From the NCBI GenBank assembly GCA_011389535.1, contig JAABUE010000014.1:1-34438 (forward strand): a stretch of DNA of 34,438 nucleotides, read 5' to 3'. Shown here piece after piece: positions 8,152 to 15,226 of this stretch. Source of the DNA: Anaerolineales bacterium. Lineage in GTDB: Bacteria > Chloroflexota > Anaerolineae > Anaerolineales > Villigracilaceae. The translations under genes were made by a program, and so were the position numbers. Every line of letters starts with the position of its first letter. Within the stretch, counting starts at the first letter, position 1. The notes beneath the pieces were generated by a model, which did not search any database, had not been told where the DNA came from, and was given only the letters and a program-made list of their open reading frames with translations.

Positions 8152-9171
8152 CTACGATTCAACTGCAAGTAAAGGAAAGCGAAAGGTAGTTCCGTGGCCC
8201 TCTACAGACTGTACATCCAGCATCGAGCCGTGTGCTTCTACGATCTGCCGTACAAGAGACAACCCCAACCCTGCTCCGCCAAACCGGCGGGTCGAAGATT
8301 CGTCCAACTGGTGGAAGGGTTCGAAGATCTCGTTGATGCGGGATACAGGGATCCCGATGCCTGTATCCACAACCGAAAGCATGACCAGGTTGCTTGATTC
8401 CGGTTTTACATTCAAGACGACCCGTCCACCCGCGGGCGTGAACTTGATCCCGTTATCCAGAAGTTGGGTGAGCACCCAGGCAGTTTTTTGCGAATCCGCC
8501 TGGACGAGGGGTACGTGACCATCTACCACAGCATGGACGGTGACATCCCGGCCGGCAGCCTTTTCCGCAGCCGCCTTGACGACCATATTCGCCAGGCGAC
8601 GGATATCCACCGGACCCTGTTTGATGCTGAGCTCGCCCTTGGACGCCAGCGAGAACATGATCAGATCATCGATCATCGCTTCCAAGCGCGCTGCTGATTT
8701 TTGGCTGACCGCCAGGGCATGATGTTGTTCTTCCGACACAGGTCCCAGCGACCCGGTAATCATCAATTCGAGATAACCTTTCACGTGAGTCAAAGGTGTG
8801 CGTAGCTCATGGGAGACATTGCTGACGAAATTGGCCTTCATCTGGGTCAGCTCTGAGAGCCTTTCCAGCGCTTTTTGTAATTCTGCCGTGCGTTCTTGCA
8901 CGCGGCGTTCCAGGTTGCGATTGGCTGCCTGGAGGGCAGACCGTAGCTGGATGATCTGTTCGGTTACAGCTTGATCGAGCTCCGTCGGGTTGATAAGCTT
9001 AAGATCGACCAGCGCTTGCCCGAGCAAATAGGTCTGGTTGTCCGTCATCTTTTCCTGTTGATAGGCAAGCGCCTTCTGCAGGTCAGTCTCTGTGATGTAG
9101 TTGCGTTGCACCAGGTAGTCGCCCAAACGGGGCACAAGCATTTCGGGGGTAAGCGGGGCTTGTTGTTCCAT
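8152..9171 (-). CDS. histidine kinase with MshEN-like N-terminal domain
   Basis: A 339-residue soluble kinase. Residues 15-75 contain two repeated motifs, RLGDYLVQRNYITETDLQKA (15-34) and LLGQALVDLKLINPTELDQA (49-68), which match the tandem MshEN/GspE-N pattern RLGxxLVxxGxI found at the N-terminus of type II secretion and pilus ATPases, where it binds c-di-GMP. The usual glycine before the second hydrophobic pair is replaced in both copies, so ligand binding is uncertain. A coiled coil (about 76-110) leads to the HisKA domain with phosphoacceptor H121 (NVSHELRTPLTHVKG) and a complete HATPase_c (TQLLDNGIKFTPAG, DTGIGIP, GGAGLGLSL). GAGG lies four bases before the ATG. It is the first of two adjacent kinases in the tad-linked operon. 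Confidence 0.9.
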   Translation of the reverse strand: MEQQAPLTPEMLVPRLGDYLVQRNYITETDLQKALAYQQEKMTDNQTYLLGQALVDLKLINPTELDQAVTEQIIQLRSALQAANRNLERRVQERTAELQKALERLSELTQMKANFVSNVSHELRTPLTHVKGYLELMITGSLGPVSEEQHHALAVSQKSAARLEAMIDDLIMFSLASKGELSIKQGPVDIRRLANMVVKAAAEKAAGRDVTVHAVVDGHVPLVQADSQKTAWVLTQLLDNGIKFTPAGGRVVLNVKPESSNLVMLSVVDTGIGIPVSRINEIFEPFHQLDESSTRRFGGAGLGLSLVRQIVEAHGSMLDVQSVEGHGTTFRFPLLAVES

Positions 9172-9178
9172 GGTGCCT

Positions 9179-10816
9179 CTATTGTCCCCAGACCCATTCC
9201 CCGCCGAGCATGGTTGCCGATGATTCGAGCTGGATCAAGTCAGACGGCGGGGTGGCAAAGGGGTCTCGATGTAGAACGATGAGGTCAGCCAGGTAGCCGG
9301 GGCTGAGTTTGCCAAGGCGGGTTTCCACGCCGGCCGTGTACGCCGGGCCCAGGGTGTAGGCTTCAAGAGCCTCCTGCATGGACAACCGCTGGTGCGGATA
9401 CCAGCCTTCAGCCGGAGAGCCGTCAGCATGCTGGCGGGTGAGGGCTGCGTGCAAGCCGAGAAACGGATTGGGTGATTCCACCGGCGCATCGGAGCCAAAT
9501 GCCAGACGAGCGCCCTGCTGCAACTGGGTCTGCCAGGCGTAGGAAAGTGCTGCGCGCTCACCCCAGTAGCGGTCGGCCATGTGCATGTCAGAAGTGGCGT
9601 GGAAGGGTTGCATCGAGGCAATAATCCCGAGTTCCGCCAGCCGACCAGCGTCATCGGGGTGGAGCACCTGGACGTGTTCGATCCGGTGTTTTAACGGAGG
9701 CAGGTTGTGGTCCCGTTCGAAGCGCCGTAGTTGTTCGTAGGCGTCCAGCACTTCGTGGTTGGCGCGGTCTCCAATGGCGTGGACCGCCATGCTAAGTCCC
9801 ACTTCCACAGCCCGCCGGCCAGATTCAAAGAGTTCTTCGGCATCCATGTTCAGAATGCCACGGTTTTCCGGCTCGTTCAAGTAAGGCTGGAGCATGGCTG
9901 CCGTGCGCGGACCGAGGGCGCCGTCCATAAAGGCTTTGACCGAACCGATGCGCAGCCAATCGTCACCGAAACTGGTGCGCAGGCCGAGTTCGACGGCGTG
10001 GTCAAGGTCTTCGAGCGGGATACTTTTCGTGACCCGCAGTTTGAGCTTATCCCGGGCATGAAGCTGCTGGAGGGCCATGAAGCAGGGACGACGGTCGAAA
10101 TCGTGCACACCGGTGAGTCCCATGCGCCACAAGAGCGGCTGGGCCCCCTCGATCGCTGCTGCGATATCTCCCACGGAAGGTTCCGGAATGATCCTGCTGA
10201 CCAGTTCCATGGCCGTTTCGAGCAGGATGCCGGTCAGTTCTCCGTGCTCATCGCGTTGCAGTTGGCCGTTGGCAGGGTCAGGCGTGTTGGCTGTGATGCC
10301 GGCCAGCTTCAGGGCCGCGGAATTTGCCCAGCCAGCGTGCAGCGATTTGGCTGTCATGTAAACGGGGTTGTTCGGTGAAATTCTGTCAAGATCGGTAACG
10401 GAAGGCCAGCCCTCAGCCCTAGCCCGTTCGCGCATCGTCCCCGAAGGGGGAAGCACCCCCGTGGGGCTAGAGGGGGACCAGTTGTTTTGATTCCAGCCGT
10501 GGCCCAGGATCCATTCGCCGGGTTGGGAGGAGCGGACGCGTTCTATTATACGATGCAGGCATTCCTCTAACGTATCAGTTTCGCAGTTAATTTTTTGGAG
10601 GGAAAGCGCGTAATGTTGTAGGTGCAGGTGTGCGTCGGTCAGGCCGGGCAGGATGGTTTGGCCGGCCATATCCTGTTTCTCCGCCTGCTCAAATTCGGGC
10701 AGCAAGTCGTCTGTTTCGCCTACCGCCAGGATGCGTTCGCGTTCCATCGCGATAGCGGAGGCTATCGGGCGAGAACCATCGAGGGTATAGATGCGGGCGT
10801 TGTACAGGATTTTCAT
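9179..10816 (-). CDS. YtcJ/AepA-type amidohydrolase
   Basis: A 545-residue metal-dependent hydrolase of the amidohydrolase 3 family. Seen: N-terminal beta-sandwich (1-58), metal ligands H63 and H65 (DAHLHL), the HGWNQNNW segment, a later HAIGDRANHEVLDAYE, HRIEHVQ, and the catalytic FGSDAPVESPNPFLGLHAA aspartate. The substrate of such enzymes (amides, cyclic ureas, formamides) is rarely predictable. Between W113 and WPSVTDLD there are about 23 extra residues rich in S, P and R, encoded by a palindromic DNA element (10411-10478). The ATG at 10816 has no clear ribosome site; an upstream TTG at 10846 is possible but lies inside a strong hairpin. The gene follows parB by 43 bases and precedes a kinase by seven. 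Confidence 0.88.
   Translation of the reverse strand: MKILYNARIYTLDGSRPIASAIAMERERILAVGETDDLLPEFEQAEKQDMAGQTILPGLTDAHLHLQHYALSLQKINCETDTLEECLHRIIERVRSSQPGEWILGHGWNQNNWSPSSPTGVLPPSGTMRERARAEGWPSVTDLDRISPNNPVYMTAKSLHAGWANSAALKLAGITANTPDPANGQLQRDEHGELTGILLETAMELVSRIIPEPSVGDIAAAIEGAQPLLWRMGLTGVHDFDRRPCFMALQQLHARDKLKLRVTKSIPLEDLDHAVELGLRTSFGDDWLRIGSVKAFMDGALGPRTAAMLQPYLNEPENRGILNMDAEELFESGRRAVEVGLSMAVHAIGDRANHEVLDAYEQLRRFERDHNLPPLKHRIEHVQVLHPDDAGRLAELGIIASMQPFHATSDMHMADRYWGERAALSYAWQTQLQQGARLAFGSDAPVESPNPFLGLHAALTRQHADGSPAEGWYPHQRLSMQEALEAYTLGPAYTAGVETRLGKLSPGYLADLIVLHRDPFATPPSDLIQLESSATMLGGEWVWGQ
10411..10478. repeat. palindromic element inserted in frame in the amidohydrolase gene
   Basis: The outer arms CCCTCaGCCCTAGCCC (10410-10425) and GGGGCTAGAGGGGG (10463-10476) are imperfect inverted copies. 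The centre holds CCCCGAAGGGGG and CCCCCGTGGGG, two nested GC hairpins. The length is a multiple of three and the element adds about 23 residues (114-136) exactly where family members pass directly from the NNW segment to the WPxxxDLD segment. No second copy is present in this window, so its repeat nature in the genome is inferred from structure and composition. Confidence 0.55.
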
Positions 10817-10832
10817 TGTGAAGTGGCGCAGG

Positions 10833-10852
10833 GGCAGGTTGACCAACCTGCC
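10833..10852. repeat. perfect 9-bp palindrome between parB and the amidohydrolase
   Basis: GGCAGGTTG (10833-10841) and CAACCTGCC (10844-10852) are perfect inverted repeats with a two-base centre, so a realistic hairpin has eight pairs and a four-base loop. No T-run follows on the minus strand, so a standard terminator is unlikely. It could be an mRNA processing or attenuation structure, or a REP-like dispersed repeat, separating parB from the distal genes of the operon. Confidence 0.6.
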
Positions 10853-10859
10853 GATACCA

Positions 10860-11777
10860 TTACAACAACCTTTCCAATAATTTATTCAAATCTTCGTCCG
10901 AATAATAGCGGATGGTGACCGTGCCGCCGTTCTCTTTACTATAGCGCAACCTTACTTTTGTTTCCAGACTATCCTCGAGGCGTTTTTCCAATTCGGCCAC
11001 TTCAGGAGAGAGAGTCTTCTGAGGAACAATGGCTCTTTTTTCTCCCCCCCAGCGCTTGACAAGTTCTTCGGTCTGGCGGACGTTGAGTTTGCCTGCTACA
11101 ACCGTCTTCAAGGCTGAATTCTGGGCCTGATGGGTGGGTAAATGCAATAGAGCCCTTGCATGCCCTTCGCTCAGACGGAATTTGCTCTCGGCCTGTTTTT
11201 CGATATCCTGGTCTGCTTCGTCTGCGTGAGCGTAGCCTTCGATGAGGGTCATTTTAACGGTATCAGATAATTGCAGCAAACGGATGGTATTGCTGATAGC
11301 CGGGCGGCTTTTCCCCACACGCACGGCAACCTCCTCGTGAGAAAGACCAAAGTCTTCCGTCAACTGCCGGTAGGCATCCGCCTCTTCCAAGGGGTTCAGT
11401 TCGGCCCGCTGGATGTTTTCGATCAAGGCTAGTTCCAGCAGTTCCCGGTCACTGGCCTGGCGAGAAACGGCCGGGACGGTGCGCAATCCTGCCAGTTTGG
11501 CAGCTTCCAGGCGGCGCTCTCCGGCAATCAGGGTATAAGTTCCCTCAGTACCCGGCGAGACGATCAATGGTTGAATAATGCCATGTTCGCGGATGGAAGC
11601 AGTCAGTTCCTCCAGGTCTTTTGGGTCGAACCGGTCACGTGGCTGCCGGGGGTTGCGCAGAATCACATCTACAGGAAGCTGCAGGACAGCACCTTCACCG
11701 GCCGTATGTTGTTGCAAACCGGGCGATGAGGGGATCAGTGCATCCAATCCTTTGCCAAGACCAGAGCGTTGAGGCAT
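10860..11777 (-). CDS. parB: chromosome-partitioning protein ParB
   Basis: A 305-residue ParB/Spo0J protein that binds parS centromere sites and, with CTP, spreads as a clamp; it stimulates the ParA ATPase. Seen: the N-terminal GLGKGLDALIP motif that contacts ParA, NPRQPR (42-47), the CTP-site motif AGERR (85-89), the ENIQRAELNPLEEA motif (120-133), the HTH (about 146-166), SEGHARALL (203-211) and the C-terminal dimerisation strand and helix. About 18 residues (182-199, acidic, AHADEADQDIEKQAES) are inserted between the HTH and SEGHARALL compared with the usual compact linker. GGAG lies six bases before the ATG. It follows parA by 92 bases. No parS site was seen in the window. Confidence 0.95.
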   Translation of the reverse strand: MPQRSGLGKGLDALIPSSPGLQQHTAGEGAVLQLPVDVILRNPRQPRDRFDPKDLEELTASIREHGIIQPLIVSPGTEGTYTLIAGERRLEAAKLAGLRTVPAVSRQASDRELLELALIENIQRAELNPLEEADAYRQLTEDFGLSHEEVAVRVGKSRPAISNTIRLLQLSDTVKMTLIEGYAHADEADQDIEKQAESKFRLSEGHARALLHLPTHQAQNSALKTVVAGKLNVRQTEELVKRWGGEKRAIVPQKTLSPEVAELEKRLEDSLETKVRLRYSKENGGTVTIRYYSDEDLNKLLERLL

Positions 11778-11869
11778 ATGTTACTCCTTCTTTATCCACT
11801 AAAACACAATTAATTTGTATCATCCCAGAAAGATGGGGCATCCCGTTTTATTGAAAAGATACAGTAATT

Positions 11870-12658
11870 TCAATTTTCTACAAGGACCTGGATACCGTCC
11901 CCGGCCAGGACTTCTCGCGCCAGGCTTTCGTAAGCCTCTGCTCCGCTTGATCCGGGAGCGTAAACTAAAACCGGGAGACCATAGGATGGCGCTTCGGCCA
12001 GCCGGATGCTGCGCGGCACCACCGATTTAAAAGTCTGTTCGGGGAAATGGCGGCTGACCTCGGCCACCACGTCGCTGGAGAGCCGGACCCGGCTGTCGAA
12101 CATGGTCAGGACGACGCCGCGCACTTTAAGCTCTGGAAACAGGGCGGAGCGCACCAGTTGCAAAGTCTGGGTAAGCTGGCCCAGCCCTTCCAGAGCGAGA
12201 TATTCACACTGCACCGGAATGATGACCCCATCTCGGGCGGCCATCAATCCATTCACCGTCAACAGGCCAAGCGAGGGAGGGCAATCGATCAATACGTAAT
12301 CGTAATGTTCTGCCAGGGGGGCAATCGCTTGCTTCAAACGCGACTCGCGCCCGAGTTGAGCCACAAGTTCCACTTCCGCGCCGGCCAGCCCCGGAGAAGA
12401 AGGCAGTAAGGAAAGCTTCAACTTTTCATTGTATAACACCAACGAACTGGCAGGGGTCGAGTTGAGGATGGCATCATACGTGCTGCCTTTAACGGTATGC
12501 TTGTCCACGCCCAGACAGGAGGTGGCGTTCGCCTGCGGGTCCAGGTCTACGATCAAGACGCGCTGCCCAAAATGAGCCAGATATGCCCCCATGTTGATGG
12601 CCGTAGTCGTCTTGCCCACCCCGCCTTTTTGATTGACAAGCGTATAAATCAGTCCCAT
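11870..12658 (-). CDS. parA: chromosome-partitioning ATPase ParA (Soj)
   Basis: A 262-residue ParA/Soj ATPase, which binds DNA non-specifically as an ATP dimer and drives origin segregation together with ParB. Seen: deviant Walker A QKGGVGKTTTAINMG with K11 and K16, the DLDPQANAT motif (38-46), Walker B YVLIDCPPSLGLLT and the PVQCEYLALEGL segment; length and order are typical. The gene starts three bases after the pfkB-like stop, with GGAGG 11 bases upstream inside that gene, so the two share a transcript. parB follows 92 bases later. Confidence 0.96.
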   Translation of the reverse strand: MGLIYTLVNQKGGVGKTTTAINMGAYLAHFGQRVLIVDLDPQANATSCLGVDKHTVKGSTYDAILNSTPASSLVLYNEKLKLSLLPSSPGLAGAEVELVAQLGRESRLKQAIAPLAEHYDYVLIDCPPSLGLLTVNGLMAARDGVIIPVQCEYLALEGLGQLTQTLQLVRSALFPELKVRGVVLTMFDSRVRLSSDVVAEVSRHFPEQTFKSVVPRSIRLAEAPSYGLPVLVYAPGSSGAEAYESLAREVLAGDGIQVLVEN

Positions 12659-12661
12659 GAA

Positions 12662-13510
12662 TTAAAAGACCTCCACCATGCAGGCCTGGATTTCTTCGGC
12701 TGTTGGGATCCCCTCCAGCCCTTTACGGATCACGGAACGCGCTGAGAGTTGGGTCGCAAAACGAGCTGCCTCCCAGGGATCTTGCGTGGTCAGCAGGCGG
12801 GTGAAAAAAGCTGCCGCAAAAATATCGCCCGCGCCGGTTGCATCTGTTTCGTACATTTCAGGGGCATGGAAACGACGCTGGTCGCCATGCCAGTAAAGAC
12901 GGGAGCCTGCCGCCGCTTCGGTTACGGCCAGGATGCGGGTATGGGATGCCATGAACTCGATCCGCTCCTCGTCGCCGCCCACGTCCTCGAGGCTGAGCAC
13001 CACGGCCCCGGCCTGACCGAGTGCCTGCTCGGCGGATTCCCAGTCTGTTTGCCCCACCCGACCGGACTCGTCCCAGGTGCGCAGCCAGCCCTGTGGCGTA
13101 AGCCCCAAGAGCGTGGGCGAAAACAGGGCTGGCAAAATTGCATCCATTTCCTGGGCCACCGGTCCAAGATGGATGATCGTTGACCGCCGCCAATCATCCG
13201 GCACACTATCGAACGTTAACAGAGCAGCGCGGTGATGCAACACCTGCCTGCGCCCGTTCTTGGAGTAGATGTTTTCAAATGTTGTGCTTTGCGCTGAGGG
13301 AACAGATACGACCGGAATGTCGCTTAAAGCTTCCAGGTCCGTCTCCGGGCCGCTGGCTGTGACAACGCCCACGCGCATACCCAGCGCACGCGCCGTGAGA
13401 GCAGAATACGCAGCCGTACCTCCCAGGCGTGGGCCGGACGGCGTCAGGTCATGAGTGACGTGGCCGATGACTAAATAATCCACCGGCTCCAGTGGGACCA
13501 GGTTATACAT
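12662..13510 (-). CDS. PfkB-family carbohydrate kinase
   Basis: A 282-residue ribokinase-like sugar or nucleoside kinase. Seen: the N-terminal di-glycine substrate region (PRLGGTAAYSALTARALG, about 28-45) and the PfkB signature DATGAGDIFAAAFF with the anion-hole glycines and catalytic D229. The substrate is not indicated; adenosine, ribose or fructose derivatives are all possible. It is the first gene of an operon with parA and parB. The ATG at 13510 begins exactly six bases after a perfect TATAAT box, and no ribosome site is present, so the mRNA should be leaderless. A terminator for the preceding khpB operon lies just upstream. Confidence 0.88.
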   Translation of the reverse strand: MYNLVPLEPVDYLVIGHVTHDLTPSGPRLGGTAAYSALTARALGMRVGVVTASGPETDLEALSDIPVVSVPSAQSTTFENIYSKNGRRQVLHHRAALLTFDSVPDDWRRSTIIHLGPVAQEMDAILPALFSPTLLGLTPQGWLRTWDESGRVGQTDWESAEQALGQAGAVVLSLEDVGGDEERIEFMASHTRILAVTEAAAGSRLYWHGDQRRFHAPEMYETDATGAGDIFAAAFFTRLLTTQDPWEAARFATQLSARSVIRKGLEGIPTAEEIQACMVEVF

Positions 13511-13516
13511 GCAAGC

Positions 13517-13522
13517 ATTATA
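13517..13522 (-). promoter_or_regulatory. promoter of the pfkB-parAB operon, giving a leaderless mRNA
   Basis: TATAAT lies at 13522-13517 on the minus strand, with a 4/6 match to TTGACA (TTCGCA) 16 bases upstream inside the terminator stem. Only six bases (GCTTGC) separate the -10 box from the ATG, so transcription should begin at or within a base of the start codon. This is the expected layout of a leaderless gene. Confidence 0.65.
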
Positions 13523-13529
13523 CCGTCTT

Positions 13530-13587
13530 AAAAAAACTTGCGAAGGCTAGATCCATCGGCTACGCCTCAGGACACGGCTTTCGCAAG
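13530..13587 (-). terminator. Rho-independent terminator after khpB
   Basis: On the minus strand CTTGCGAA (13587-13580) pairs with TTCGCAAG (13544-13537) around a 35-base loop and is followed directly by TTTTTTT (13536-13530). It lies 19 bases after the khpB stop and ends the rpmH-khpB operon. The loop is longer than usual, which lowers efficiency somewhat. The same DNA supplies the upstream part of the next promoter. Confidence 0.75.
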
Positions 13588-13605
13588 GTAATGTTTATTT
13601 TGAGA

Positions 13606-14388
13606 TTATGTGTCTTTGGGAGTAATGGTGACTTTGCGGTGTGGATCCTCACCTACACTCTCGGTGGTGACAGCGGGGTGCTCGCGCAATTCCAGGTGAA
13701 TGATACGGCGTTCGTTGGACGACATTGGTTCCAGCACCTGCCGGCGTCCGGTTTTGAGAGCTTGCTCGGCCATGCGGCGCGCCATCCGTCTTAACTGGCT
13801 CTCGCGGCGGCTGCGGTAGCCTTCTACATCTACCACGAGCTGAACCCACTGCTGCACTTCCTTACCGACCATCAGGCTGGCCACATACTGAAAGGCGTTC
13901 AAGGTCTCCGAGCGGCGTCCGATCAGGATACTCAGGTCATCGCCGCGCACATCTACGTGGATGGTGCGACGATCATCGCGGTCGGATTCTTGATAATGAG
14001 CAGAGACCTGGGCCTCCATATTCATGTGATACAGCAACTTGGACACGGTTTCTTCGGCCAGGTTGAGCAGCTCGTCCGGTTCACCGTTATCTTTCGGGGC
14101 AGAGGCTGGTACGGGTTCTTTCGGCTCGGGCCGCGGTTTCTTTGCCGAGACGGGAGCAGGTTTGCGGTCCGGCGTTGAATCGGGAGCCGGGGTAGCTGAG
14201 TCCTGCTCCGATTTGACGGTCAGGCGCACACGCACCTGGCGTCCGCCCAGTCCGAACAGTCCTTTGGATCCAGCATCCAGCACTTCCATGCTGACAGCCT
14301 CGGCAGGAAGGCCGAGTTGGGCCAATCCTTGCGCGAGGGCTTCCTCCACAGTAGGGGCAATGATCTCAAGCGTTGCTTTTTCGTTCAT
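13606..14388 (-). CDS. khpB: KhpB/Jag RNA-binding protein
   Basis: A 260-residue protein (also called Jag or SpoIIIJ-associated protein, EloR) that binds RNA and affects cell elongation and envelope synthesis. Seen: the Jag-N domain (1-58; SKGLFGLGGRQVRVRL), a proline and charge-rich linker (62-102), the KH-II domain (about 141-190 with IGRRSETLNAFQYVAS) and the R3H domain (190-256) with R227-x3-H231 (NERRIIHLEL). GGAGG lies six bases before the ATG at 14388; a start five codons upstream lacks one. It directly follows yidC, the universal arrangement, and is followed by a terminator. Confidence 0.93.
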   Translation of the reverse strand: MNEKATLEIIAPTVEEALAQGLAQLGLPAEAVSMEVLDAGSKGLFGLGGRQVRVRLTVKSEQDSATPAPDSTPDRKPAPVSAKKPRPEPKEPVPASAPKDNGEPDELLNLAEETVSKLLYHMNMEAQVSAHYQESDRDDRRTIHVDVRGDDLSILIGRRSETLNAFQYVASLMVGKEVQQWVQLVVDVEGYRSRRESQLRRMARRMAEQALKTGRRQVLEPMSSNERRIIHLELREHPAVTTESVGEDPHRKVTITPKDT

Positions 14389-14406
14389 GATTTCCTCCCT
14401 CATATC

Positions 14407-15216
14407 CTATTTAGCGACTTTCGCTTTGGCTTGTTTATCTTGCTTATCTTGCTTATCACCGCCCGGCAGCAGGTTGCGCCAGTTAGCACGCCCGGTGACG
14501 GCGTATTGGAAGATACCCAGCAGGTTGCTGGTAATGAAGTATACCGACAGACCGGAAGCGAAGGTAAGTGCAAAATAACCCAGCAGGAGCGGCATGTAGA
14601 TGCTCATGGTTTTGGTCATGGCGGCCGTTTGGTCACCGGGGTTGGTCGATGCCGGCATGGTCAGCTTTGACTGGATGTAAGTGGTAATCGCGACGATCAA
14701 AGCCAGCGTTGGCAGGTTGAAGCCAAAAATCGGAATTGATTCGGGCTGGCTCAGGTCCATCCACAGGAAACGGCTGTTGAGCGGGATGAGCGCGGCGACG
14801 TTCAGGGTGGGGTAAAGGCCGCGCGCCAATTTCAGCAGGCCCAGCGGCGCAGAAGCAAGCGCGTTGATGATGGCCTGGTACAGTCCGATGATGATCGGAA
14901 ACTGGATCAGCGTGGGCAGGCAGGAACTAAAGGGGCTGATGCCTCTTTCTTTATAGATACGCATTTGTTCCTGCGCCAACTTCTCTTTGTCTTTGGCATA
15001 TTTTTTCTGAATGGCCTGCCACTCTTTGTCTTTCTGCAGCTCCTGCATGGCCTGGGCACCTTTCAACTGCTGCGCATTGAGCGGCCAGGTGACGATGCGG
15101 ATAAGGATGGTGAACAAGATGATAGCCCAGCCAAACGCGCCGGGGACATTCGCTATTAGAGAATAGATCCACAACAGCAAATTTGTAAACGGGTGAATAA
15201 TCAGGGTATCCCACAT
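14407..15216 (-). CDS. yidC: YidC/Oxa1-family membrane insertase
   Basis: A 269-residue polytopic insertase of the short, Gram-positive-like type that places proteins in the membrane alone or with SecYEG. Seen: a first membrane helix with the conserved basic residue R40 (FTILIRIVTWPL), the charged cytoplasmic hairpin (47-93, QAMQELQKDKEWQAIQKKYA), then membrane segments with SSCLPTLIQFPIIIGLYQAI and the C-terminal pair. Unlike Bacillus homologues there is no lipobox at the N-terminus. The basic tail has three DKQ repeats coded by a nine-base tandem repeat. GAGGA lies seven bases before the ATG at 15216. It is 11 bases after the lipoprotein gene. Confidence 0.94.
   Translation of the reverse strand: MWDTLIIHPFTNLLLWIYSLIANVPGAFGWAIILFTILIRIVTWPLNAQQLKGAQAMQELQKDKEWQAIQKKYAKDKEKLAQEQMRIYKERGISPFSSCLPTLIQFPIIIGLYQAIINALASAPLGLLKLARGLYPTLNVAALIPLNSRFLWMDLSQPESIPIFGFNLPTLALIVAITTYIQSKLTMPASTNPGDQTAAMTKTMSIYMPLLLGYFALTFASGLSVYFITSNLLGIFQYAVTGRANWRNLLPGGDKQDKQDKQAKAKVAK
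14431..14457. repeat. three 9-base tandem repeats in the yidC tail
   Basis: Three units of TTGYTTATC (plus-strand reading) encode DKQ three times near the C-terminus of YidC. Change in copy number would keep the frame and alter the basic cytoplasmic tail that contacts ribosomes. Confidence 0.7.
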
Positions 15217-15226
15217 ATTAAAATCC

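Noticed and set aside
9731-10378. Long plus-strand frame (215 residues) opposite the amidohydrolase
   Set aside because: It is a shadow of a GC-rich gene on the other strand, has no ribosome site or family similarity, and conflicts with the clear amidohydrolase frame.
11784-11796. DnaA box (TTATCCACT) between parA and parB as part of an origin
   Set aside because: One site with a mismatch and no cluster, no AT-rich unwinding region and no dnaA gene nearby.
10860-13510. parS sites near parAB
   Set aside because: No TGTTNCACGTGAAACA-like 16-mer was seen in or around the genes; exhaustive mismatch search could not be run.
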